A stretch of DNA of 64,000 nt from Elusimicrobiaceae bacterium (GTDB taxonomy: Bacteria > Elusimicrobiota > Elusimicrobia > Elusimicrobiales > Elusimicrobiaceae), in contig JAFZUQ010000006.1 in assembly GCA_017618215.1 (NCBI GenBank), positions 148,527 through 212,526 of the forward strand. Direction: 5' to 3'. Under the pieces are notes generated by a model. The model did not search any database. It was not told the origin of the DNA and was given only the letters and a program-made list of their open reading frames with translations. Positions within the stretch are counted from its first letter, which is position 1; each line of letters starts with the position of its first letter. Below are positions 1 through 8,699 of this stretch, piece after piece. The position numbers were made by a program, and so were the translations under genes.

Positions 1-404
1 AACGCGAAGGTATTGAAATACGCACCTATAACATTATCTTTGAATTACTTGAGGACTTAAAGGCCGCAATGGAAGGCTTGCTTGAGCCGGAAATTGTTGA
101 AGAAGTCGTAGGCCGTGCAACAGTCAGGCAAGTATTTGATTTAAGTTCCGGTTTTATTGCCGGCTCTTATGTGGATGAAGGTAAAATCACACGTAATTTT
201 GATGCAAAAATTATGCGTGGTGGTGAACAAATCCATAAAGGCAAAATCGGCGGTTTAAAACGCTTTAAAGATGATGTCAGGGAAGTAGAAAAAGGTTATG
301 AATGTGGTATTTTGATTGAGGGCTTTAGAGGCACAAAAGCAGGGGATACTGTCCTTTGCGTGCAGAAGAAGACGATCACAAGACGCATTACAAAACCTGA
401 GTAA
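1..404 (+). CDS. infB: Translation initiation factor IF-2, C-terminal part (partial)
   Basis: The open frame enters from the left edge (codons in phase from base 3) and ends at a TAA at 402-404. The visible 133 residues match the C-terminal domains of IF-2: a segment reading EIRTYNIIFELL followed by AAMEGLLEPE, then the last beta-barrel domain with GGLKRFKDDVREV and YECGI, which binds fMet-tRNA on the ribosome. An in-frame ATG at 69 exists, but the family match continues upstream of it, so it is an internal Met. An intrinsic terminator directly follows, so this is the last gene of its operon. The GTPase domain lies outside the window. Confidence 0.95.
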   Translation, partial: REGIEIRTYNIIFELLEDLKAAMEGLLEPEIVEEVVGRATVRQVFDLSSGFIAGSYVDEGKITRNFDAKIMRGGEQIHKGKIGGLKRFKDDVREVEKGYECGILIEGFRGTKAGDTVLCVQKKTITRRITKPE

Positions 405-420
405 GTAAATCTTATACTAA

Positions 421-450
421 AACCCCCGTGTTAAAAACACGGGGGTTTAA
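421..450 (+). terminator. Rho-independent terminator after infB
   Basis: A perfect 12-bp stem (AACCCCCGTGTT against AACACGGGGGTT) with a short A loop is followed by a T-rich stretch. It ends the infB transcript. In the other direction it could also stop the ankyrin gene, whose stop codon is at 469. Confidence 0.85.
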
Positions 451-468
451 ATTTACTGATTTTTTTAA

Positions 469-1497
469 TTATTTTTCTATTTGCCCTTGTGATATAACAC
501 CTTGTAACATCTTACCTATCCTATCTTTTCTTTCTTTTGCCTTTTCTAATATCTTAACAAGATTAGGATTTATATCTTTTACACTTTTACCCTCATTATT
601 CTTTATATTAATGTCAGCACCATTTTCAAATAGTAGTTGAGCAATTTTCTTTATTTCCCTCTTATTTTTTAAGTTTAATAACTCTATTGCACAAACATGT
701 AATGGCGTATTACCCTTCGCATTTTGAATATTTACATCTGCGCCTTTTTCAATTAAAGACTTGGCATTTGCTACACTTATATGTGGGAATACCGCATAGT
801 GTAATGCACTTTTATGAATAATATGACCAATAAAATGGGTATCTTCTTCTCTGATAGCATTTACATCGGCGCCATTGTCAATTAATAGTTTTATAATATC
901 TGATCTATCTTCATCCGTATCAACGGCAAGTATTAAGTGCCCATTGTTTACTTGTACGCCATGGTCAATAAAAATTTTAATAATTTCGAAATTCCCTCCC
1001 GTAATTGCATAATAAAAAGGTTTTCTCTTGCTATAGAGTTCTGGTAATTCTATATTGGCACCGTTTTCAAGTAAAAGTTTCACAATTTCGAAATGTCCGT
1101 TTAAAGCAGCCAAAGATAATGGTTTAGTGTCATTCCATTCCCCTAAGTTCAAATCAGCACCATAGTCAATTAAATATTGAACAATTTTTGTATACCCAAG
1201 TTCTGCAGCCAAAGTTAAACATGTATTGGTTCCCCTATACAAAATAGGTGTATTTACAGTCGCAACAGTAATTACTTTACTGTCTAACAGTTCTTTTACT
1301 TTTCGAGTCTTGCCATAATATATCAGGTTATACAACTCATTTAAATAATCTCTTTGACTTTTTTGTTGCTCTTGAATATTTTTCGTTATTTCTGTTCTTA
1401 CTTCATCCAAATCATTTTGATCTATATTTGGCACAGCATAAAGGCTAGAACATAAAGCTAGCGCTAAAAAAGAACTGATTATTATTTTTGTTTTCAT
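469..1497 (-). CDS. Secreted ankyrin-repeat protein
   Basis: 342 residues. An N-terminal signal peptide (about residues 1-21, ending SSLYA) sends it to the periplasm or outside. A helical linker of about 40 residues follows, then about seven ankyrin repeats (roughly 60-325). Typical repeat cores are visible, such as LTLAAELGYTKIVQYLIDYG, EIVKLLLENGANIE, IIKLLIDNGADVNA and GNTPLHVCA. The tail is charged and helical. The start is fixed by AAGGAG six bases upstream. Ankyrin repeats bind proteins; no enzymatic domain is visible and the partner is unknown. The gene stands alone, flanked by terminators. A second secreted ankyrin protein lies at 39594-40391. Confidence 0.85.
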   Translation of the reverse strand: MKTKIIISSFLALALCSSLYAVPNIDQNDLDEVRTEITKNIQEQQKSQRDYLNELYNLIYYGKTRKVKELLDSKVITVATVNTPILYRGTNTCLTLAAELGYTKIVQYLIDYGADLNLGEWNDTKPLSLAALNGHFEIVKLLLENGANIELPELYSKRKPFYYAITGGNFEIIKIFIDHGVQVNNGHLILAVDTDEDRSDIIKLLIDNGADVNAIREEDTHFIGHIIHKSALHYAVFPHISVANAKSLIEKGADVNIQNAKGNTPLHVCAIELLNLKNKREIKKIAQLLFENGADINIKNNEGKSVKDINPNLVKILEKAKERKDRIGKMLQGVISQGQIEK

Positions 1498-1622
1498 ACA
1501 TTTCTCCTTATTGTTTATACTATTTACTTAAATTCTAAAAGAAAAGTGATAAAGAAACAAGGGTAAAAAGACCTAGATAAGAAAGTATTTGGACCTATAC
1601 TAAAATAGGCCTAAAAACCTAT

Positions 1623-1656
1623 ATAAAAAACACCCCCTGCAAAATCAGAGGGTGTA
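1623..1656 (-). terminator. Intrinsic terminator after the bactofilin operon
   Basis: Read on the minus strand, ACACCCTCTG pairs with CAGGGGGTGT and is followed by six T residues. It lies 18 bases past the stop of the SurA-N-like gene and ends the M23/bactofilin/SurA-N transcript. Confidence 0.85.
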
Positions 1657-1673
1657 ATCATCAAATTTAAAAC

Positions 1674-2348
1674 TTAAATTTGCATGTCTATTGTGCTTTT
1701 ATGTTTTGCATTTAAAGCATCACTGAAAGCTGAAATAAAACTGGCTGCTTTAAGCTGAGTTAAATAACTTTCAAGCGCTTGTTTTTCTTCATCTTTCAAG
1801 GTCGCTCCTTTCGTTAAAATGGTCTTTTCAAAAGAAGTAGGCAAAGCAACAAATCTCAAAACAGTTTGAAATTTTTGGACAGAAATTTGCTTTTTCAAAT
1901 TATCCTCAAATTCCGCCGGGTTTACATGGAATTGATTCCTTACCACATAGATATAAGCGTTCTTGTTAAACTCACCGTTCGGGGCAAAAATAGGCATATT
2001 TTTTATCATATAAGCGACTTCAGTTTTGCTAGTGCCAATATCTAAATCTTTTGCTGCTTGGCTTAAAGCCTCCTGCATAATTAAACTTTGAACAATTTCT
2101 TGCTTAAGTTGCTTATCTTGCTCTTCGGTTAATTCTTTGCCTTCGTTGATATATTGCTGACGGGCCATATCGTAAGCGGTAGCAAAAGTTCTATATTTAA
2201 TCTTAGCATTACCGACTTTAGCCAAAACGGCATTTGCACCATATTGATCTGCTACCATACCGGCACTCAATACAGCTATACTTATCAAGAAAATTAAAAC
2301 AGTTGTAATTAAAATAGGGTTTCTATATTTAATGAAAAAAGAAATCAT
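1674..2348 (-). CDS. SurA-N-like membrane-anchored protein
   Basis: 224 residues. One membrane helix (about 11-30) is followed by a periplasmic helical domain resembling the SurA/PpiD N-terminal chaperone region (motifs AKVGNAKIKYRTFATAYD, LTEEQDKQLKQEIVQSLIMQEAL, FNKNAYIYVVRNQFHVNPAEFE). No parvulin PPIase domain follows; the protein ends soon after the helical domain, so a chaperone-like rather than isomerase role is inferred. Its ATG overlaps the bactofilin stop by four bases (ATGA) with AGGAGA upstream, so the two are translationally coupled. It may help periplasmic or outer-membrane proteins fold. Full-length SurA/PpiD proteins are about twice as long or more. Confidence 0.7.
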   Translation of the reverse strand: MISFFIKYRNPILITTVLIFLISIAVLSAGMVADQYGANAVLAKVGNAKIKYRTFATAYDMARQQYINEGKELTEEQDKQLKQEIVQSLIMQEALSQAAKDLDIGTSKTEVAYMIKNMPIFAPNGEFNKNAYIYVVRNQFHVNPAEFEDNLKKQISVQKFQTVLRFVALPTSFEKTILTKGATLKDEEKQALESYLTQLKAASFISAFSDALNAKHKSTIDMQI

Positions 2349-2758
2349 TTTTTCTTCTCCTTCTTTTCTTGTTTTTCTTCAATAATTTCTTCACCTTTAG
2401 GATCTTCTTCCTCTTCGGTGATTACGGTAATTGTTGCATTAACTTTGGCACCCTTTTCAATTAAAATACTCTTTGTGCGAATATTGCCTTTTAAATGTGC
2501 TTCGGATAAAATTTCAATTTCTTCCACACAAATATCGCCTTCCATTTTACCGATAACTACAGCACCAAGGCCGGAAAGATCCCCTTTCATAGCACCTGTT
2601 CTGCTGATTGTAACCATTTTGGCATTATCGATATTACCTTCGAGGGTACCATCTATTCTGATAGAACCCTGTAAATCCAATGTGCCTTGGAATTGGCATT
2701 GTTCGCTTATTACTGAGGTATATTCACCTGCTTTTTCTTCTTTATCAAGAAAACTCAT
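2345..2758 (-). CDS. Bactofilin family cytoskeletal protein
   Basis: 137 residues. The central right-handed beta-helix domain (about 20-115) shows the bactofilin pattern FQGTLDLQGSIRIDGTLEGNI, GDLSGLGAVVIGKMEGDI and LKGNIRTKSI. The C-terminal tail is rich in Glu and Lys. Bactofilins polymerise without nucleotide on the inner face of the membrane and position cell-wall enzymes. The gene sits eight bases downstream of an M23 endopeptidase, a pairing known from Caulobacter and Helicobacter, where it shapes the cell. AGGAGAG lies just upstream of the ATG. Confidence 0.9.
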   Translation of the reverse strand: MSFLDKEEKAGEYTSVISEQCQFQGTLDLQGSIRIDGTLEGNIDNAKMVTISRTGAMKGDLSGLGAVVIGKMEGDICVEEIEILSEAHLKGNIRTKSILIEKGAKVNATITVITEEEEDPKGEEIIEEKQEKKEKKK

Positions 2759-2766
2759 AAACTCTC

Positions 2767-3669
2767 CTATAAATAATCTTTAGGATTGACGGGTGTCCCG
2801 TCTTTCCATACTTCATAATGTAAATGTACACCGGTTGAACGACCTGTTGTTCCCATGCTCGCAATAACCTGGCCGCGTTTAACGCGATCGCCTTTCTTAA
2901 CGCGAATATCCGCTAAATGTCCATACAAAGTTGAATAACCAAAACTATGATCAACCAAAACTGCCTGTCCATAACCTAAAGCCCAACCTGTTTCCCTAAC
3001 TACACCGTCGGCAGTAACATAAATCGGGGAATTAGCCTTGCCTGCAAGATCCATACCATAATGATAAGCCGGAAAAGGATTCAGACGATAACCAAAGTTG
3101 GATGTAACCCTATAATCTTTTGCAGGTTTAATTGAAGGCTTTGCATTATTGCTGTTCTTTTGGTTTGTATAAAACCACGCAATTTCCTGAAAACTTGCAA
3201 GTTGTTCCTGAGCAGCGGCAGTTGTCTCTTTAAAAATTTCATTTATTTCCTGTTCATCAATATCTTTACTGTCTTTAGAAAATATTGAACTGAAAGTTAT
3301 TTTTCTTTCTTCTTGTGCATCATTAAGGCCACCCGGCATATTAATAAATTTTCCGCCCTTCATACCGAGCATTTGGCGCATTTGTTTATCGGTATCACGT
3401 GCAAGTTTTATATACCTACGGTTATTTGCAAGTTCTTCAGCAATCATGGCGAGTTTTGCCTTCATAACTTTATTATCGGCTTTAACAAAATTATAATCAA
3501 TTTCCCTTGTAACTACAAAAGCGGAATACAAAGTTATACTAATCCACAAAACAGCGCATAAAAGTACGATATAAGGACGCACGATAAACCTAAAACCGCG
3601 CGACAGTTTAGGGATTAGGACAATCTCCATATTTTCAGTAAGAAAACTATACAAGGAAATCTTTTTCAC
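2767..3669 (-). CDS. M23 family cell-wall endopeptidase, membrane-anchored
   Basis: 300 residues. The order is an N-terminal membrane helix (about 30-52), a coiled-coil stretch (about 65-105), a linker, then a LytM/M23 domain (about 185-300). The zinc-binding H-x3-D motif is in YHYGMDLAG and the second motif is HLHYEVW, so the site looks intact. It should cleave peptide cross-links in peptidoglycan, guided by the bactofilin encoded next. The longest start is GTG at 3669 with only a weak ribosome site; a TATGAT box ends 11 bases before it. ATG at codon 14 is an alternative start that would shorten only the cytoplasmic tail. Confidence 0.9.
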   Translation of the reverse strand: MKKISLYSFLTENMEIVLIPKLSRGFRFIVRPYIVLLCAVLWISITLYSAFVVTREIDYNFVKADNKVMKAKLAMIAEELANNRRYIKLARDTDKQMRQMLGMKGGKFINMPGGLNDAQEERKITFSSIFSKDSKDIDEQEINEIFKETTAAAQEQLASFQEIAWFYTNQKNSNNAKPSIKPAKDYRVTSNFGYRLNPFPAYHYGMDLAGKANSPIYVTADGVVRETGWALGYGQAVLVDHSFGYSTLYGHLADIRVKKGDRVKRGQVIASMGTTGRSTGVHLHYEVWKDGTPVNPKDYL

Positions 3670-3767
3670 TCTTAAATTTTATCATATTTAAAAGTGCTTT
3701 TGTATAGTATTATTAACAATAAAAGTGTTAGGACCAAAGGCCCATTTGCTTATAGGCCTATTTACAC

Positions 3768-3796
3768 TTGCATAATCTCCCTTTTTGAATTAAAAT
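3768..3796 (+). promoter_or_regulatory. Sigma70-type promoter of the 191-aa secreted protein
   Basis: TTGCAT and TAAAAT are separated by exactly 17 bases. The expected transcription start is about ten bases before the GGAGG ribosome site of the gene at 3817. Confidence 0.6.
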
Positions 3797-3816
3797 AATA
3801 TTGTACGGAGGCTATT

Positions 3817-4392
3817 ATGAAAGTAAATAAATTTACCTTTATTTTGGGTATATTGTTAATACCTGTTTTTGTCAGTGCTCAAGAAAATAAAACGGGAAAT
3901 AATATATTAACGGAAATTAATGACAGCGGAGTAACTTTTACTATCCCTGATATAACTTTAGACAGCATAGATATAGTAAATATTAAACAAGACCTGAATA
4001 AACAAGTAGAAAAGATAGAAACCCGCAATAAATTTATATATCAACTCATTCAACAAATATCTGATAAATGCCAAAACATTACTGATGAACAAACCAGAGA
4101 GATTAGCAAAAATATGAGTGAATATATGATGCTTTACAAAATAGCAACCTTACCTGAAGATATAAAGTGTAATGAAAAATCACTTTTTGCTTTACGTGTA
4201 TCTTATCAACAAGATGAAGGTTTTGAATGGTATAACTGGCATGTTGAAGTTTATGAAATCAATACCGGCAAATATTTAACCCGATACAAAGGTGAACTTA
4301 ATAATAAAATAAACACTTTCGACGAATTGATATCAACAGGAGATTTTCCCCCAAAAGATAATTCGCTAAGAACCAAACAAATATTCCAGTAA
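3817..4392 (+). CDS. Secreted protein of unknown function
   Basis: 191 residues with a clear signal peptide (about 1-21, cleavage after VSA). I recognise no family. After the signal, the chain has an acidic beta-like segment, a helical middle (about 55-110) and a C-terminal part with aromatic strands (EWYNWHVEVYEINTGKYLTRY). Two cysteines in the mature part (in KCQNI and KCNEK) could form a disulfide. It is monocistronic: it has its own promoter, a GGAGG ribosome site, and a terminator 18 bases after the stop. Confidence 0.7.
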   Translation: MKVNKFTFILGILLIPVFVSAQENKTGNNILTEINDSGVTFTIPDITLDSIDIVNIKQDLNKQVEKIETRNKFIYQLIQQISDKCQNITDEQTREISKNMSEYMMLYKIATLPEDIKCNEKSLFALRVSYQQDEGFEWYNWHVEVYEINTGKYLTRYKGELNNKINTFDELISTGDFPPKDNSLRTKQIFQ

Positions 4393-4409
4393 ATTTTATA
4401 TGGCAATAT

Positions 4410-4444
4410 AAAACCCTGGGCAAAACACAACCCGGGGTTTTTTA
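4410..4444. terminator. Bidirectional intrinsic terminator between convergent genes
   Basis: AACCCTGGG pairs with CCCGGGGTT (one T-G pair) and is followed by a T run on the plus strand. On the minus strand it is followed by a T-rich TTTTATATT. It lies between the 191-aa gene and the end of the efflux operon and can serve both. Confidence 0.8.
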
Positions 4445-4458
4445 ATATAAGTTTTAAA

Positions 4459-7400
4459 TTACTTAATTCTTTTTTTACTTAGTTTATCCGCTACTGTCTG
4501 GACAAGCACGTAGAATAAAGGAATAATAAATAAACCTAGAACAGTACCGATTAACATACCCCAAAATACCGGCCTGCCTATTGCCCTGCGGCTGTTTGCA
4601 CCGGCCCCCGTTGCAAAGATTAGAGGTGCTATACCTAAAATGAAGGTAAAAGCAGTCATCAAAACTGCGCGGTACCTTTCTTTTAAACCGGTTACAGCGG
4701 AGTTTACTATACTGCTGCCGCGTTCGTGTTCTTCTTTGGAAAATTCCACAATAAGTATTGCGTTTTTTGCAGCAAGACCGATAAGCAAAACTATACCAAG
4801 TTGCGCGTAAATACTTAAAGTTTCGCCCATAGCCCAAAGCCCCAACAGACCGCCGGCAAGAGCAACAACAACAGACATCATAACAGAAAGAGGTATACTC
4901 CAACTTTCATATTGGGCTACCAAAAATAGATACGCAAATACTAAAGCCAAGAAAATTAGGACACCCATTTGGCCTTCGTTTTGCTTTTCCTGATAACTGA
5001 TACCGCTCCATTCATAAGAATAACCTTTAGGGAGATATTCATGAATATTTTTTTCAACTTTCTTCATTGCTTCACCACTACTTGCACCGGGTTTAAGCAT
5101 AACGGTTATACCAGCTGAAGGATATTGGTTATAACGCACAATTTGACGCGGTGAAAGAATTGTTTTTAAATTAACTAAAGCGCCCAAAGGCACCATAGCC
5201 CCTTTACTGCTGGGAACATAAATGTTATTTATGCTCTGCAAATTTTTACGGTATTTCCAATCAGACTGTACAATAACTTTATTAACTTGTGTACCCAAAT
5301 TAATATCATTTACATAACCGGAACCTAAATAATTTTCAATAGTGCTGAAAATATTTGAAAGCGGGACATTCATAGCTTCTGCTTTTGTGCGGTCAATATC
5401 AAGGTAAATATTGGGCGTCTTAGAAGTAAAATCAGAAAAACCAAAACGAACTTCCGGCAAACCCATTACATTACCGATAAAATTTTTAGCGGCATTATCA
5501 AGTTGATTATAATCACCGCTTTCTAACGACTGTATTTTTATTTGCATACCGTCTGATAAACCTAGAGCAGGTATAGCAGGCATTTCCATTAACTGGAATT
5601 CAGCCTCAGGTATATCCATTGTTTTCGCTTGCAAACGGTTTACTATGGCGGTGGAAGAATCCTCCGCTTTTGGGCGTTCACTCCAGGGTTTTAGGGCGAT
5701 CATAGCAATAGCGACGTTTTCCCCCGCACCACCTGTGAAACTAAAACCCATAATGGTTATAATATCCTTTATTCCTGGTTCTGTTTTTGCAATTTCGGCA
5801 AATTTTTTAGTAATTTCTTCGGTTCTACCTAAAGTTGCACCTTCCGGCAGCTGAATATTTGCCATAACAAAACCTTGGTCTTCTGACGGGACGAAAGATG
5901 TTTTATTTAATTTAAAAGTACCGAAAGCAAGCACAACCAAGACTGCAAATATAATAAATATCAAAAACACATGTCTGCCTACCAAACGGGCAAAAGCAGC
6001 ATATTTATTGCGAGCAAAATCTACAAATTCATTAAACCAAATAAGAACTTTTATTTGTGTAGGTTTAATATCTGTAAGCATTGTGGCACAAATTGCAGGA
6101 GATAAGGTTAAAGCATTGACTGAAGAAAATGTTACCGCTGTTGCAATGGTAACAGCAAATTGCTGGTAAATTTTACCTGTAATACCACCCAAAAATGCAA
6201 TAGGTACAAATATAGCAAGCAAAACTAAAGTAGTAGCAATAATCGGGCCTGAAATTTCCTGCATAGCACGTACTGTTGCATCATAGCGGTTCATCTTTTC
6301 ACGGCTCATAAGCAAAATTACACGCTCAACAACACAGATAGCATCATCAACGACAACACCAATAGCAAGCACCAACCCGAGCAAGGTAAACATATTAATT
6401 GAATAACCAAGCCCTTTAATTACGACAAATGTTGCAAGCAAAGAAACTGGTATTGCTATGGAAGGCACTAAAGTTGCGTGCCAATCTTGTAAGAATAGAT
6501 AACAAACAAAAACAACCAAAATAAAGGTTATTAACAAAGTCCAAATAACTTCATGTACTGATTCATTAATAAAATCCGTCGTATCAACAGTTACTTGATA
6601 TTTCAAACCTTTAGGAAAGAATTGTGATAAACGCTCAACTTCTTTTTTTACAGCGGCCATAGTAGACAAAGCATTTGCACCGGATGTTAAACTGAGTGAC
6701 ATATTTGCTGACGTTTTACCGTTAATACTACCGGCAAAGGAATAACTTTCCATACCAATTTCTATTTTGGCAACATCACCAAGTTTTAAAAGACCGCCTT
6801 CTTCATCGGTCCGGATAATAATATTTTTGAAATCTTCAACGGAACTTAAACGCCCTTGTGTTTGTAAAGGGTAAACAATAAGTTCACTGTTATCATTCGG
6901 GCGCGCACCGATTTTACCCAAAGTAGGCATATAGTTTTGTGATGCTATCGCGCTTTTTACACTTGATATCGGAAGACCTAAAAGTGATAATTTATCCGCA
7001 TCAAGCCAAATACGCATGCTCTTTTTAGCGCCGTAAACCGTTGCATCACCTACACCGTTAACTTTACTTAAATTCTTTTTGACATTATCTTCGACATAAT
7101 CATTTAAGTCATTAGCAGTCATGGAATCATCTTCTGAAATAAAACTTAAAACACCCAAAATACTTGAAGATTTTGAACGGACAGAAAACCCTTGCCTTGT
7201 TACTTCACTTGGCAGTTGCCCTGTAGCTTGTTGCAAACGGTTTTGCACTTTAACTTGTGCGATGTCAGGATCAGTACCGCTTTTAAAAGTAACGTTTAAA
7301 GAATATCTTCCGTCAAAAGAAGTTGAAGACATATAGATCATGTCTTCCACACCGTTTACGGCATTTTCTATCGGTATACCTACAACTTTTGAAACAACGT

Positions 7401-7566
7401 CTGCACTGGCACCGGGGTACATAACACTAATGTTTATTTCCGGCGGCGTAATTTCCGGGTACAAAGCGACGGGCAAATTCCACGCACAAATTATACCCGC
7501 TAGCGACATTACTATTGCAATAACCGCAGCAAAACGGGGCCTATCAATAAAAAATTTGGAAAACAT
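4459..7566 (-). CDS. acrB: RND efflux transporter, HAE1 family inner-membrane pump
   Basis: 1035 residues, the normal length for AcrB/MexB. Twelve membrane helices and two large periplasmic loops are readable. Helix 4 carries the proton-relay Asp pair (VVVDDAICVVERV) and helix 10 the Lys (GLAAKNAILIVEFS). It is the proton-driven pump of a tripartite multidrug exporter with the membrane-fusion protein and TolC encoded just upstream. Start ATG overlaps the previous stop by one base (TAATG), with CGGAGG about ten bases upstream. The substrate cannot be read from the sequence; the symbol denotes the family only. Confidence 0.95.
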   Translation of the reverse strand: MFSKFFIDRPRFAAVIAIVMSLAGIICAWNLPVALYPEITPPEINISVMYPGASADVVSKVVGIPIENAVNGVEDMIYMSSTSFDGRYSLNVTFKSGTDPDIAQVKVQNRLQQATGQLPSEVTRQGFSVRSKSSSILGVLSFISEDDSMTANDLNDYVEDNVKKNLSKVNGVGDATVYGAKKSMRIWLDADKLSLLGLPISSVKSAIASQNYMPTLGKIGARPNDNSELIVYPLQTQGRLSSVEDFKNIIIRTDEEGGLLKLGDVAKIEIGMESYSFAGSINGKTSANMSLSLTSGANALSTMAAVKKEVERLSQFFPKGLKYQVTVDTTDFINESVHEVIWTLLITFILVVFVCYLFLQDWHATLVPSIAIPVSLLATFVVIKGLGYSINMFTLLGLVLAIGVVVDDAICVVERVILLMSREKMNRYDATVRAMQEISGPIIATTLVLLAIFVPIAFLGGITGKIYQQFAVTIATAVTFSSVNALTLSPAICATMLTDIKPTQIKVLIWFNEFVDFARNKYAAFARLVGRHVFLIFIIFAVLVVLAFGTFKLNKTSFVPSEDQGFVMANIQLPEGATLGRTEEITKKFAEIAKTEPGIKDIITIMGFSFTGGAGENVAIAMIALKPWSERPKAEDSSTAIVNRLQAKTMDIPEAEFQLMEMPAIPALGLSDGMQIKIQSLESGDYNQLDNAAKNFIGNVMGLPEVRFGFSDFTSKTPNIYLDIDRTKAEAMNVPLSNIFSTIENYLGSGYVNDINLGTQVNKVIVQSDWKYRKNLQSINNIYVPSSKGAMVPLGALVNLKTILSPRQIVRYNQYPSAGITVMLKPGASSGEAMKKVEKNIHEYLPKGYSYEWSGISYQEKQNEGQMGVLIFLALVFAYLFLVAQYESWSIPLSVMMSVVVALAGGLLGLWAMGETLSIYAQLGIVLLIGLAAKNAILIVEFSKEEHERGSSIVNSAVTGLKERYRAVLMTAFTFILGIAPLIFATGAGANSRRAIGRPVFWGMLIGTVLGLFIIPLFYVLVQTVADKLSKKRIK

Positions 7567-8699
7567 TACTCTAAAGCCTCCGTAGCTTTAACTTTTTGGC
7601 CGTTACTGAGTTTTTGAACACCGGTAATAGCGATTTTATCATTTGTTGTTATACCGTTTTTTACTACGAAACGGTCTTTAAAAGTGTCCCCAATCTCTAC
7701 ATATCTTTGTTCGGCGACATCATTTTTAATTACCATAACATATTTACCATTACCGTCTTGTGCTACTGCTACTTGCGGAACTGTAATTTCTTCTTTTGCG
7801 GAAGTTGCTGCAACCATAACATTTATAAAGTTGCCGGGTATTAAAAGATTTTCGGTATTTTGATATTCAATATAAAGAGGTATTGTTGCAGTTTGAGCAC
7901 TAACCTCATTGTCGACATAAACTTTATTTGGTTCAATATCAATAATGGTACCATCAGCAAGTTGGGCTTGAAGATGCATTTTTGATTCGTTGGGGCCTTT
8001 AGCCATTTCTTTGGCCGCATTTAATCTTTCTTTATCGGTTACGGAAATATTAATACGAACAGGTTGTGTTTGTACGATACGAGCTAAATTTGCACCACCA
8101 CTTGCGACAAAATTACCTTTGCTCACCAAAGTTTTACCGATACGCCCTGAAATCGGTGCACGAACATCAGCATGATCCAAATCCACTTCGGCTAAATCTA
8201 AAGCAGCTTTTGCTTTGGCTACATTTGCTTCCGCAACTTCAAGTTCCGCTTTAGGGAGCATTTTATCTTTATACAAAGCCTGTTGCCTTTTATAATCATT
8301 TTCAATTTGCATCAAATTTGCTTTTGCACTTGCGACATTTGCGGCATAACGGCGCTTTTCAATATTATAAAGGCTTTGACCTTCTTGAACCTCAGAGCCA
8401 TCTTCAAATAAAATTTCCTCTATATAACCGGAAACTTGAGGTTTAATATCAACCGCGTTTATAGCTTCAACTTTAGCAATATATTTTTTATTGCTTGTAA
8501 CATTTTCGAGTTTAGGTGTTTGTACGGTGATATAGGTTTCTTTGTTCATGGCTGCCATCATTTGTTCAATTCCTTTTTTAGCTTTATAAGCCATTATGGC
8601 AGCACCGATGAGAGCCCCAATAAATAATATAAGTAAGATTCCTCCCCCCTGAGTTAAAATTCTTTTTCTTCTTTCTTTTTTATAATAATTCATGTTCAT
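7566..8699 (-). CDS. acrA: RND periplasmic adaptor (membrane-fusion protein)
   Basis: 377 residues. An uncleaved N-terminal membrane helix (about 17-37) anchors it; there is no lipobox, unlike E. coli AcrA. The core follows the adaptor order: barrel-sandwich halves (KPQVSGYIEEILFEDGSEV and ADVRAPISGRIGKTLVSKG) flanking a helical hairpin, then a beta-barrel and a membrane-proximal domain. It bridges the pump and the TolC channel. Start ATG overlaps the tolC stop by four bases, with GGAG nine bases upstream, so the three genes are tightly coupled. Confidence 0.93.
   Translation of the reverse strand: MNMNYYKKERRKRILTQGGGILLILFIGALIGAAIMAYKAKKGIEQMMAAMNKETYITVQTPKLENVTSNKKYIAKVEAINAVDIKPQVSGYIEEILFEDGSEVQEGQSLYNIEKRRYAANVASAKANLMQIENDYKRQQALYKDKMLPKAELEVAEANVAKAKAALDLAEVDLDHADVRAPISGRIGKTLVSKGNFVASGGANLARIVQTQPVRINISVTDKERLNAAKEMAKGPNESKMHLQAQLADGTIIDIEPNKVYVDNEVSAQTATIPLYIEYQNTENLLIPGNFINVMVAATSAKEEITVPQVAVAQDGNGKYVMVIKNDVAEQRYVEIGDTFKDRFVVKNGITTNDKIAITGVQKLSNGQKVKATEALE

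Noticed and set aside
4484..4903. Cysteine/arginine-rich minus-strand frame inside the RND pump gene
   Set aside because: It is another reading frame of the same strand as acrB, with composition typical of frame-shifted membrane-protein codons.
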